Assembly (NCBI GenBank): GCA_002633025.1
Contig: NMRB01001409.1
Coordinates: 8,210-72,209, forward strand
Reading direction: 5' to 3'
From: Notospermus geniculatus
Taxonomy: Eukaryota > Nemertea > Pilidiophora > Heteronemertea > Lineidae
Length of the DNA stretch: 64,000 nt
This document shows, in pieces, positions 20,503 through 30,537 of the stretch (its first letter is position 1; each line of letters opens with the position of its first letter). The position numbers were made by a program, and so were the translations under genes. The notes beneath the pieces were generated by a model. The model worked only from the letters and a program-made list of their open reading frames with translations. It did no database searches and was not told the DNA's origin.

Positions 20503-23500
20503 GTAAGTGGTGAAACTTGAACTGCGGCATGGAAGAAACACAGTCTGTGACTGTAGAGTTTTTCTGGCGTTATCACTCATGTAGGAGCCATTGGGTTCAT
20601 AAGTTGCTGCTCGAAGCAGCCCTGCAGTGTTTTCTGAAGGTGATAACACACCTCTAGCGAGTCCACTACGGCGATCGAGTGCCCAGTTGCAAAGCAAGTC
20701 GCAACGCAAAATCAGCTTGAAAATCAATGGTGTCCTAACTTCAAAATCGCCTGCTCCTGTACATGTAGGCTACGTGGGACGGCAAAATTAGGGTTTGTGT
20801 TCTTGAAGTAGGCCTAAGTGATGTACACTAAAGCAGGTGACAGACTGGTGCGTACGCGACGAGTTGTGCAGGCGTTCCGCCAATTAGATTCTTCGATGAG
20901 TGTTTCGGTTCGTGTTACCGCCTCCCTGATCGGTTGAACGCTTTCGCGACGCTTTGCTTACGCGCCAGTCTGTCACCGCCTTAATCCTCATTTTCAATGT
21001 TATTTGTGGATTCTTTCCTCATTTCAGGGTTCGTTGTAAACGGCATCAACAATGTGAACACGACAATGTACGAGCGTCGTTTCGGCTTTTCCAGTATCGA
21101 AGCGTCCCTGATTTCGAGTTCATATGAACTTTCCGCCGCACTTTTCGTGATTCCAATCGGTTATTACGGACGTTTCGGACACAAGCCTCGCTGGCTCGCC
21201 GTTGCCTGCCTTCTATTGGGCGTCGGGTCTTGTGTTATGTTATTACCGCACTTTACTACCGGCCCATACGATGCGGGATCGAGCACGATCCGTGTTCTTT
21301 GCTCAGGTTGGTGTTTACAGTTTTTTTCGACGTAGTAGAAAAAGACGATTAAGGTCAGCTTCTAAAAAAATCGACGAACGTCAGTCCAACACACACGACT
21401 TCGGATGTTCCTTGATTCGAGACAGTCATTGGTTGATCTTGGCTTGTCGCCAACTACTTTGGCTTTCTCTCCTCGGTCTCGCTCACCGGGCCGGCCTGTT
21501 GTCCCCCTGCGGACGATGGGATTGTAGATACATTACCTAATCTCCTTCACAGCAGCGGGTTTGGCAGGTCTGGCTCGGTTGAGCACACTATCGTCAACAT
21601 TTTAACGCGTATTTTTTAACTTTTTATCAGCTTTATTCATGTATGTGTAAGTTATGTTTTTATTCTCCTAATTAGGAGGTTTAAAAAATAAATAAATAAA
21701 TAAAATAAGGAGATTTGGGGGGGGGGCCTTTTCGAGAGATGAGCGAGGAGATAATGTGTACGTAAATGTGAATTTTTCAGGAAATGACACGACCACGTGT
21801 ACTGATCTCGGCTTCCGAGGGTACCTAGCCGTGTTCATCCTTGGTCAGTTCCTTCATGGAATTGGAGGGACGACGCTGTACACAATAGGAGTGTTGTATT
21901 TAGATGATAACGTCAAGACGTACCAGTCTTCAACTTATGTCGGTACGTAATATAAAAAATAGATGAGCATCATTATAATATTAGCGAATAACGTGTTTTT
22001 GTAATGCCCCCGACCATCTTGACTACCAAGGGTTGTGACATCGCTCCGCCCTCCGACTACGCTCACACAAACCCTTGACGAACTTCGCCGTGGGAAGCTG
22101 TTTCCAACTGGATGTTCCTGTTTGTGGACCGACTCCCACTGTTAGTTTTATAATAACCGTTTTTTTGTCATAGATCGTTAACATTTGCAATAAATCTCAA
22201 CGTTTCTAAATACCACGTCAGTCTTTCTGTACACCTACCTTCTCTGTTTTAGAAAATTTCGTTATTTTTGTTCAACAGCATAGTTCATGTGAGAAGGGGG
22301 TAAATCGCAATTGATAGAACGGCTGGACAGTTGGTGACCATCATCGTACCTAATACTTTCCAACCACAAAATACACCGGGAAAATACACAGCGGTTGGTT
22401 TAATTGGCTTGTTGTCAACCAGGGAGCGAGGTTGGATAACAAGTGTTCTGATTGGTGCACCGCAACTCGAGGTGCGAGAGAAGCAGAAATCCTGGCGAAG
22501 TTTTCGATGGGTTTGTGCGTACGAATTATGAGGTAGTATACAGACACATGGTAGGCCATGATGGCCCCCCGACCGACTGGTGTGTTTTCTGATTGTAGGT
22601 ATCATGGAAGGGTGCGCGGGACTTGGCCCAGCTCTTGGGTACATCGTTGGTGGCTAAAAGACTGATTTATCCGACCACAGATTGTTGACATCGTTATCTT
22701 CATAAGGGAATAGGCCTAGTGATTGAAACGGACACTCTTTTAATAGTGCTTGCCAACAAAACAGTCTTCGCGGCCCAGTGCAAGTAACGCAAGACTCACT
22801 CATTGGTCAGTGATGTTGAATTGAATCAGTAAATTCTTTGTGTGGTCTATATTGTGGGCTAGGCCTAAACCTACAGCATGAATATATGAAGTAACCTTAG
22901 AAGAACGAATCTAGAGTATTATGAAAGGCCTCAATGAGTAGAACACAGTGATATAAAAATTTTGAATGAAATCGTGCAAATAAAAAAGTAGCAAAAAACA
23001 TGCCTTTACAAAATTCCTTCTGCACTGTTAGAAATAACAGAAAATCTGTGCAGCAGAGTCCCCAGGACTGGATCTGTAAAATTACAGACTCAAATAAATG
23101 TTAACAGAGACTTGACTGGAGGCTGACCAAATTATATTTTCATACTGCTCTCAGAAGGCATCATAATGGGATGTCCAATGGGGTCCAACCAATGCAAGAA
23201 AACATGAATCATACCATATGTAAATTTACAGAAAGTGCTGGGGACTTTCTGTAAATTTCTGTAAAATTACTACAAAAAATTACTGTTGTAATTTTTTATA
23301 GTTTCTGACAGTGTACCAAATGCGGCTTTTAGCGTAATTTTTCGACGCTGATACCATAAGATAGCCAGAAAAATTTACTACTATACATGTACTACCAATT
23401 TTCTCTACGCCATTGGTTTGGAGATATTCAAGATAAACTGCTGTCCATTTATTTTTGGCCATGAGTGTACATGTATGAATATCTTTTTTTATTTGTCGTC

Positions 23501-26500
23501 GCTCACTGACTATTCCTTCCACTTCAGCCTGACGATATCGACAATTGATCCAAGCTGGGTTGGAGCGTGGTGGATAGGGTTCATAGTATCCGCTATACTT
23601 GCTATCGTTGTCAGTATGCTATTGTTTTGCTTTGGATGGGAGCTGCCTGGTAAGTCCCGAAAAAGTTAAAGTTTGGGTTTATAGTCTGATATCAACAAGA
23701 ACGGTAGAGGTGTCATCCGACTTCACACTTTAACCCAGTCTATCCAGAAACCTTTCAGTAGAACTCGATGGCGATAATGGCAACGTTTGTGTCTCGTTAT
23801 TCCAGTAGAAAAATGTTCAAGTAATTATTTCATGACGCACCGTCAACACTTAAAGCGACGTCGATGACTTCGCTTCGGTTGCAACGCTCGCACCGCCGAC
23901 CTGTCGGGATAAACGGGTTCCTCATTCAAGATGCCCAATAAAAAGCACAAAGAACGACACACAAAATGATATAATACGAAGGGTCGCCTCGGAATTTCAC
24001 AAATTTTCGACCCCAACCGGGTTCTTCCTCAGGCACTTTCTAGTCGAGCTACTACACTGTAAAAACGAATGGGCTCGAGAGACCCATGATTTTGTCCACT
24101 ACCTGGACACATGGGTTTTGAAACGTGTTCAATGGAGAATGGGTCCATGGTGCCCAGAATATTTGTTCTTCGAGCCTGAAACGGACAGGTCTATAGGTTC
24201 CAGTAACCCATAATGAGAGTTTCATAGGTCACTTTGGCCCATCTACGAATGCTACCGTGGGGTGTTGGCACCCATGAGCAGCAATAGTAGATGGGCCAAA
24301 GTGACCTGTGAAACTGGTCATTATGGGTTACTGGAACCTAAGGACCTCCTCGTTTCAGGCTCGAAGAACAAATATTCTGGGTACCATGGACCCATTCTCA
24401 CCTCAAACCCACGTGTCCAGGTAGTGGACAAAATGGTTTTTACAGTGNNNNNNNNNNNNNNNNNNNNNNNNNNNNNNNNNNNNNNNNNNNNNNNNNNNNN
24501 NNNNNNNNNNNNNNNNNNNNNNNNNNNNNNNNNNNNNNNNNNNNNNNNNNNNNNNNNNNNNNNNNNNNNNACACGATATTCACTAGTCTCGGTCACCCAG
24601 CCGAATCTGAGGATCGAACGTTTGTGTCGCAGTACCTGCGGAACGAAACGGTTGGCTGCGCGAGACTAGATATTCACTTCAGTACATATCACCGATAACA
24701 GGTGGCAGCACAGCGTAGATATTCACTTCAGTACATATCACCGATAACAGGTGGCAGCACAGCGTGGATAGAGAACCAGTGAGTGGTTGTGTGAGTTGCA
24801 TTGGACCGGGCACCAGTCTAACGATCACGGGGCGCTACTGGTGCTGCCACCTTCACGAAGGAATAAAACTAGTTTGCCGACCACTGTTTGTAAACAAACT
24901 GGTTTGTTTACAACTTGGACGTCGAACTCCTTTATGCTATTGGATGGCGGTACTTAGAATTCTCACCCTCATTTCGTTTTCCCGAAAAAGAGGCAGAAAA
25001 GAATCGCCAGTCGCGCGTTAACCAGGCACATGCTGACGGAAGCGCTGAAGAATCGCAAGGGGACTTCGGCTACAAGCTGAAGGACATGCCGAAAGCCACA
25101 TGCCTCCTTCTGCGGAACCCAACCTTTATGTGTGTGACATTGGCTGGTGTATTTGCCTTGTTGTGTGCCACAGGTTTCGCTACTTTCTTGCCAAAGTTTA
25201 TACAAAACCAGTTCAACTTGGAAGCTTCGTGGGCTGCACTGTTGACAGGTAGGTGCGACTTTTCTTGCCGTCTTCCACGTGACAGTTCTCGCCAGATTAG
25301 TTTGGTTCCCGAACTCACCGCTAGGCGCAGAAGAGTTCGGTATCGGCCTCGTTTGACCTTGACCCCACACACGAAATTCTGTGTGTTTGACGTCACAGAG
25401 GATAGACTGGTTCCCGGTCGCAACATACCGTGAGCTAGTGTTTGGATCACAAACTAGTCTATCCTCTGTGACGTCAGACACACAGAATTTCGTGTGGGGG
25501 TCAAGGTCAAACGAGGCCGATACCGAACTCTTCTGCGCCTAGCGGTGAGTTCGGGAACCAAACTATCGCCAGATATGGGCAGTTCATCAGTGTTGTTGCA
25601 TTCCACTGTCTTGACCAGAAAAAACTGTCCATATGAACATGTAGTTTTTATGAACGCGACCTTCGAAGGACGGGGGCATTATGTCGGGCCTGTGCGTCGG
25701 TGTCGTGGTGTCCCTCAACATTTCATTTCTGTCAATTAACTTGAGAACGCTTTGAGCGATCAACCCGGAATTTTTGTGCGGGGTTGTCTCCCTGTGAGGG
25801 GAAGGTTCCTTTTGATGACAGCATCGCCTCCTATCCAAGATGGCGGCTATGGTGGCCATCTTGAATAGAGTCTCCAACAGATACCTGGGTCTCCATCAGA
25901 TACCAAAAATGGGCACTTTTGCCCATTTCACCTGAAGGCGCGTGTCGAAGAACACGCGAAACGTAGTGTACAATAAAAGTTGCACATAGAGCGTATTTCC
26001 GACAAGTTTTGTTTCTATATTGTTATATATAAACACATCGCCTATGAAATGCCATTCAAAGAAGATACACAATATGACCAACAAGATGTACAGTACTTTC
26101 ATGTGGAACAAAACGTGTTTAAATTGGCCCAGTAGTATTTGAAATATTCAAAGTACATATCAGGTGTAGATAATGTAAAGGAGCCGGACGTCCAAGTTGT
26201 AAACACTTACTCACTGGTTCTCTATCCACGCGACGCCTGCGGTGCTGCCACCTATTATCGGTGATTTGTACTGACGTGAATATCGTGAGTGAGCTGCATT
26301 GGACCGGGCACCAGACTAACGATCACGGGGCGCTACTGGTGCTACCACCTTCACGAAGGAATAAAACTAGTTTGCCGACCATGTTTGTAAACAAACCAGC
26401 TTGTTTACAACTTCGGCGTCTAACTCCTTTAATGTCCATGACTGTACTCACAATATGATACTCACTCTCTCTTGATCATCAACCTGTTCCGATGTAGCCC

Positions 26501-29500
26501 GTGACGTTGGGTCCACAAAATTTTGATCGAAAACTGCCGTTTCAGGTTTTGTTGCCATTCCGGGGGCCGCTGGAGGCCAAATCGTTGGAGGGGTTATCCC
26601 AACAAAACGGAAATGGAAAGTTGTCGGGATGTTACGAATGGGTGCTGTATCTCTTGGGTTATCCTGTCTGGCTATACCTATCTTAATGGCAAGATGCCCG
26701 TCCCCAGCATATGCCGGATATACTAGGCAGTACGGTAACAGGTACGTAGTGACGTCCGAATAAAGCGTGATTCATTGGCGCACGGATCCGGTCCGTTTCC
26801 AGTCCGTTTGCCCCTAGTTTTCCGGATACAACAACGCAGAAATCCAATTTATCGATTTTTTGACAGACCGGGCCCGTGCGCCAATGAATCACGATTTAAG
26901 GCCAAGCGCACATTTGCGGCAAAACAAAACTCAATGCGGTAGGGGTGTTTTTAAAATCGACTGACCTGGCTGAATGACGAGTCGACAGCGTTGGATCAGT
27001 CGACTTGAAAAACACCCCTACCAGATTGAGATTTGCCGCAAGTGCGCTTGGCCTTAAGCTAGAAGCACATGGATGCGGTTCGTGCTCCGGTGCGGCAACG
27101 GTAGGGGTGTTTTTAAAGTTGACTGACCCAATGCTGTCAACTCGTCATATTCATCCGGGTCAGTCGACTTTACTAACACCCCTACCGTTGCCGCACCGGA
27201 CCACGAACAGCATCCATGTGCTTCTAACTTTAGAAAACTAGTTGCACACGTCATCGATACATTTGCGTCTGCATGTACGGGAGACGGCAGCATTAAATAG
27301 GCTGCATAAGTAAATGTATTTCCGCATCAACTGTGCTGCACACAAAACTTTTACACGGAACAACGATAGGTGATCGATTTAAGTCCCGGTTTGGATATCA
27401 CTGCCGATCTCGACGACCGGTGCAGGTTCCCTGTAAAAGAAGCATAACTCCTATGGTATTCTCAGTTCTTCAGAGCGGCCTGCCGAGTTAGTGACCATGG
27501 TGAACCTGACCGGGTCTTGTAATTTGGGATGTCAATGCAGCACTACCTTACAAGAGCCTATATGTGGAAAGGATGGTGTAGAATACTTTTCTGCGTGTCA
27601 TGCTGGGTGTGTGAATTATACCTTGGCCAGTCCAACAACAAAGGTAAATCAAGTCAGTTTCATTTATTGTGGACAATAATGAGTTTTCGCAAACCTGACG
27701 AAATACAAAGTACGAAATACGAAATTCTACTTCATTTCCATGATCTGATTCATTTCAGCAGATGCTTGGTACCATAAAATATCCATGCTACCAGAGCGTC
27801 TTTTAGCATATCATTTAAGATCGAGAGAGTTTTGGTGCACCTTGAATTTTTAAATTTCCACTTCATAGCTACGAAGTGGAAACGAAAGATAAATTTGAAC
27901 GTGTAATATACACCGCAGCTTTATCGGTCTTGCGTCATATGCTAAAAGACGCACTTGCAGCAGGCGACATTAAATTTGTAGCACCAACCATCTCTATAGA
28001 GGTTCTTCACGTGACGTCACAGCTCCAAATATCCGCCATATTGGCCGTCAAATGACGCAACGTCACAGCATCAACACAGCGTTTTTGACGTGGTTTGTAC
28101 GTTGTCGGCATTCATCGGACCTCTTCTCACTGTCCTACAGCAAGCCGTATGGACGATTCGCTTTGTTTTCAACACGGTTTTCACACCAGACCAACTACTT
28201 GTGCTCAGAAACTGTGAGAGGTAAAGTGATTTGTTGAGTTGTATGCTCCCAGTGGTCTGTACGGGCCGCTAAACTTTTGAGCAGAGAACAAGATGGCAAC
28301 CTCCAGGCTTCATTTTGACGGCCAGTATGGCGGCCGTGTGACGTCAGTGAAGAACCTCTATATATTAGGTCTTTGAAATGAAGTCCAAATTCGAATTTCG
28401 TACTTCGTTTTTCGGCAGGCTTGCGAAAACTCACTGAGCGAGATGGCGCTTGATGGCCATGGCTGAGCCAAAGATGGCTGCCCTCTGGACCTCCCTCAGA
28501 AAAGCACGTCCTTCACACTTGACCAGACTGCATACTACATTCTCTATGTCATGCCATGTTGTTTCGTTTTCAGAATTTTACCGGATGCTCATGTATTGCT
28601 CAAAGCCTTCTTGCCGTGAAACCGACTAGTGTGTCACCCAATCAAATCGTTGCCACCGCCACCTCAGGACGATGCGATGATGCATCTGGATGCAACATTC
28701 TTCCAGTTTTCTTAGTTTTTCTGTTTTTTGTGATATTCTTTATTTTTGTTGCCCTCACACCAACTGTAACAGCTACACTAAGGTAAGCACATCGTCACGC
28801 GATACCAGGAGTGGCAGGGAAGTTCCGTTATTGGTCTGCTCGGAATATTGTCCGCACAAAAAGTACCCGAAAAAACAAACATAACAAAAATTGCTTCAAA
28901 TGGCAAGTACTGAAAGGCGATGTTTTGTGTCCTCACTGGAGATATGTCGTCCTTTTTGAGGTGTCGCTAAGGGGTGTTCCACAGCAATTTCAGAGTTGAA
29001 GGTGTGCAATAATATTTCAGGGACATGGGTTATTCACACTTTACACAGGTTTTACTTTATTTTACCTTTTTTCAGATGCACCCCTGAGAACCTCCGAGGA
29101 TTTGCCTTGGCTATCCAGTGGGTGTTAATTCGGGCCCTTGGTGAGTACATGCATTTTCCTCGGATTGAATACTGTTCCCTAGCGGAACTACATGTATCTT
29201 CAATTATGGAAATCATCAAACAGATGGTGTAGACAGGCCTACAATGTCGCACACTCCAAACCTGCAGTAGCCTATAGAGTACACGCAAACTCGAGAGTCC
29301 AGCGGTGCGGATGAACGCCTTTATTGGAGTGTACATTTAAGGCTCGTGCACATGTACACCTGCGAAATTTTGAAGACTTTCTAAAACATTCACTCATTTG
29401 CAACGAATCTGCAACATCCTTGTTTTGGGATTTTGCACAGTGTAAGCAGCACTTGCAACAATTCAAAACGTGTTTTGAAAATGTTTTAGGAATGTTGCTG

Positions 29501-30270
29501 AAGAATTCACGTGACGTTTCTCCTGCAACACTTCTGAAATGTTTTGCTGCAACTGAGCGTTTTTAGAAGTTGTCGAAAAGTTGCTTAATCCCTGTCTACA
29601 CCAACAACATTTCCAAAATGTAATTGAACGCCGAATATGAAATCGGTTTGATCCTTGGCGTTGAGCATGTGGCGGTCATGGGTCATATGAATAAAGACTA
29701 CTAGCAATGCTCTAACTTCGGATTTGTACAGGATTGCCTAGTTCATTTTTATTGCAAAATTCAAGTAAAAGCATTTACATGTACTAGACTTTATTCATAT
29801 GACACCATGCCTTAGCAAACTGACATTTTTGGGGGGATTTTTCTAACCTGATCTGATGTAAAAAACGCTTGGTAACGCCTCAGTTTGCCTCAAAGTGTGT
29901 CGCCCGCTAAAGTCTTCATCTCCTTCCAGGGAGTATACCAGGTCCAATAATATTCGGCGCAGTAGTGGACAGTTCGTGCATTGTATGGCAGGACAAATGC
30001 GGGAAGAGAGGTTCTTGTTGGCTTTACGATGGACTTACCATCAGCTGGAGACTACTGCTTCTAGGTTTATCAACCCTTGTGGCTGCCTTCGTCTTCATGC
30101 TTGTTGCTTCGATTGTTTACAAGCCACCGCCCAAGGATGATAAGGATGCAACGAGTTTGGAGGGGAAAGAAAACAAGGCATTCCAAGAAGATGGCACGAC
30201 CGAACCAAGCAACGGGGTCAAAGTTGCCGATAGAAAGGGCCAGCCCGTCGCACAAAGTACAAACTTATAG
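20268..30270 (+). CDS. SLCO/OATP-family organic anion transporter, multi-exon
   Basis: This is a twelve-TM plasma-membrane carrier that moves large amphipathic organic anions. Family signatures appear in order: exon 2 has ERRFGFSSIEASLISSSYE and GHKPRW; exon 3 has LGQFLHGIGG then LYLDDNVK; exon 4 has GPALGYIVGG; exon 5 has DPSWVGAWWIGF; exon 7 has IPGAAGGQIVGG; exons 8-9 hold the Kazal-like extracellular loop with ten cysteines; exon 11 has PGPIIFGAVVDSSC. Coding exons: 20268-20502, 21028-21306, 21781-21942, 22599 to about 22649, 23528-23649, 24991-25248, 26546-26741, 27466-27643, 28574-28782, 29076-29140 and 29930-30270, about 700 residues, usual for the family. An in-frame TAA nine bases before the ATG supports the start. 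Phases agree at every junction except exon 4 to 5, where about a dozen residues are missing. Confidence 0.92.
20833..20980. mobile_element. foldback MITE in SLCO intron 1
   Basis: GGTGACAGACTGGTGCGTACGCG at the left is matched by GCTTACGCGCCAGTCTGTCACC. It is about 148 bp and non-coding. Confidence 0.8.
21028..21306 (+). CDS. SLCO exon 2
   Basis: Acceptor TTTCAG. It encodes FVVNGINNVNTTMYERRFGF and GHKPRW, covering the rest of TM1, TM2 and TM3. Donor CAG|GTTGGT, phase 1. Confidence 0.9.
21781..21942 (+). CDS. SLCO exon 3
   Basis: Acceptor TTTTTCAG. It encodes TM4 and the LYLDDNVK motif, ending STYVG. Donor CG|GTACGT, phase 1. Confidence 0.9.
22599..22654 (+). CDS. SLCO exon 4 (3' end unresolved)
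   Basis: Acceptor ATTGTAG in the expected phase. It encodes IMEGCAGLGPALGYIVGG, the conserved TM5 signature. The next codon is TAA (22655). Possible donors at 22646 or 22650 leave phases that do not fit exon 5, so a small exon is unseen or the exon is damaged. Confidence 0.7.
23023..23313 (-). mobile_element. CACTGT-ended element, internal-deletion relative of the 999-bp block
   Basis: The ends CACTGTTAGAAA and TTTCTGACAGTG are inverted repeats (11 of 12). On the minus strand it matches both ends of the block at 35803-36875: CTTTCTGTAAATTTACAT at one side and CTGAGAGCAGTATGAAA...GGTCAGCCTCCAGTCAAG at the other, with the middle missing. It lies in the SLCO intron before exon 5. Confidence 0.75.
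23528..23649 (+). CDS. SLCO exon 5
   Basis: Acceptor ACTTCAG. It encodes DPSWVGAWWIGFIVSAI (TM6), ending ELPG. Donor G|GTAAGT, phase 1. Confidence 0.9.
23671..23768. repeat. dispersed 100-bp repeat, copy 2
   Basis: Same sequence as 10625-10725, here starting 21 bp into the SLCO intron after exon 5. Confidence 0.7.
24059..24447. mobile_element. foldback element with CACTGTAAAAAC ends
   Basis: CACTGTAAAAACGAATGGG pairs with GGTTTTTACAGTG at the gap edge. The arms (AGGTTCCAGTAACCCAT, GTCACTTTGGCCCATCTAC) match along most of their length. The outer right boundary abuts the Ns. Confidence 0.8.
24448..24570. other. assembly gap (N)
   Basis: There are 123 undetermined bases in the SLCO intron between exons 5 and 6. 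Sequence is lost precisely at the right end of the foldback, where assembly often fails. Confidence 0.99.
24668..24934. mobile_element. AAAGGAG-type MITE, rearranged copy
   Basis: It shares CGATCACGGGGCGCTACTGG and the right end CTCCTTT with the copies at 26177 and 50447. The left half is replaced by a 49-bp direct duplication containing TTCACTTCAGTACATATCACC (24668-24716 and 24717-24765). Confidence 0.75.
24991..25248 (+). CDS. SLCO exon 6
   Basis: Acceptor GAAAAAG, chosen because it keeps phase 1. It encodes a charged cytoplasmic loop and TM7 (FMCVTLAGVFALLCATGFA), ending AALLTG. Donor ACAG|GTAGGT, phase 1. Confidence 0.85.
25299..25564. mobile_element. 266-bp foldback starting 50 bp after SLCO exon 6
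   Basis: AGTTTGGTTCCCGAACTCAC is matched by GTGAGTTCGGGAACCAAACT, and the complement continues for about 115 bp per arm (for example GAGGATAGACTGGTT and AACTAGTCTATCCTC). It would form a strong intronic hairpin near the donor. Confidence 0.85.
26177..26430. mobile_element. AAAGGAG-type MITE with TA flanks
   Basis: AAGGAGCCGGACGTCCAAGT at the left and ACTTCGGCGTCTAACTCCTT at the right are imperfect inverted ends with TA on both sides. A close copy is at 50447-50699. It lies in the SLCO intron before exon 7. Confidence 0.8.
26546..26741 (+). CDS. SLCO exon 7
   Basis: Acceptor CGTTTCAG. It encodes FVAIPGAAGGQIVGG and two hydrophobic segments (TM8-TM9), ending in AGYTRQYGN. Donor AACAG|GTACGT, phase 2. 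Confidence 0.9.
26762..26897. mobile_element. foldback 1 of 3 in SLCO intron 7
   Basis: AAAGCGTGATTCATTGGCGC pairs with GCGCCAATGAATCACGATTT. It starts 20 bp after the exon 7 donor. Confidence 0.8.
26898..27055. mobile_element. foldback 2 of 3, TTAA-flanked
   Basis: AAGGCCAAGCGCACATTTGC pairs with GCAAGTGCGCTTGGCCTT, with TTAA at both borders. Inner arms hold GGTAGGGGTGTTTTTAAA and its complement. Confidence 0.8.
27060..27226. mobile_element. foldback 3 of 3
   Basis: TAGAAGCACATGGATG pairs with CATCCATGTGCTTCTA. The inner GGTAGGGGTGTTTTTAAAG core is shared with foldback 2, so the two are related despite different ends. Confidence 0.8.
27466..27643 (+). CDS. SLCO exon 8, Kazal-like loop
   Basis: It encodes CNLGCQC, PICGKDGVEYFSACHAGC, the first six cysteines of the extracellular Kazal-like loop. 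Acceptor CTCAG is chosen because it alone preserves phase 2; TTCAG at 27473 would break the frame. Donor AAG|GTAAAT, phase 0. Confidence 0.85.
27681..28432. mobile_element. GAGTTTTCGCAAA foldback with a nested element
   Basis: GAGTTTTCGCAAACCTGACG pairs with CAGGCTTGCGAAAACTC. It is the same family as 288-672 (TACGAAATACGAA, GCTAAAAGACGCAC). It is interrupted at 27995-28362. It lies in the intron between SLCO exons 8 and 9, beginning 37 bp after the exon 8 donor. Confidence 0.85.
27995..28362. mobile_element. nested TA-flanked MITE, GAGGTTCTTCAC ends
   Basis: TATAGAGGTTCTTCACGTGACGTCA pairs with TGACGTCAGTGAAGAACCTCTATA. The arms then hold ATATCCGCCATATTGGCCGTC and its partner GACGGCCAGTATGGCGG. 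It lies inside the right arm region of the element at 27681-28432, so it arrived later. Confidence 0.85.
28574..28782 (+). CDS. SLCO exon 9
   Basis: Acceptor TTTTCAG. It gives NFTGCSC and the remaining loop cysteines (RCDDASGC), then a very hydrophobic TM10 (PVFLVFLFFVIFFIFVAL). Donor AAG|GTAAGC, phase 2. Confidence 0.9.
29076..29140 (+). CDS. SLCO exon 10
   Basis: A 65-bp exon after TTTTTTCAG encoding CTPENLRGFALAIQWVLIRALG. Donor TTG|GTGAGT, phase 1. Confidence 0.9.
29930..30270 (+). CDS. SLCO exon 11, terminal
   Basis: Acceptor CTTCCAG. It encodes SIPGPIIFGAVVDSSCIVWQ, the last TM and a hydrophilic tail ending STNL. The TAG stop at 30268-30270 overlaps the first base of a foldback element. 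Confidence 0.9.
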
Positions 30271-30537
30271 GCCCATATTTTCAAAGCTGTTTTAACGCTA
30301 AAATGCATTTCAGAAAGATAAAACAGTGTTTTTTAGGAAAAATCATATTTTCGAAGTTGTTTTAGTTGTAGAACACTCCGACGAAAACCCATTATTTCAT
30401 ATTTTCCAAAGGGTTTTAACGCTAAAACGCATTTTTCTCCCTTAAAAGCGTTTTCGCTAGAGCAAGGTAGAGGCATGTCTATCTTCCTGTGTAGTATAAA
30501 ACAGGTTTTGGATAAAACAGCTTTGAAAATATGGCCC
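30270..30537. mobile_element. foldback MITE at the SLCO stop codon
   Basis: GGCCCATATTTTCAAAGCTG pairs with CAGCTTTGAAAATATGGCCC. Internal GTTTTAACGCTAAAA words repeat. The first G is the last base of the SLCO TAG stop codon, so the proximal 3' UTR is this element. Confidence 0.85.

Noticed and set aside
22285-22644. Minus-strand 119-codon open frame across SLCO exon 4
   Set aside because: It is antisense to a conserved transporter exon and has no homology of its own.
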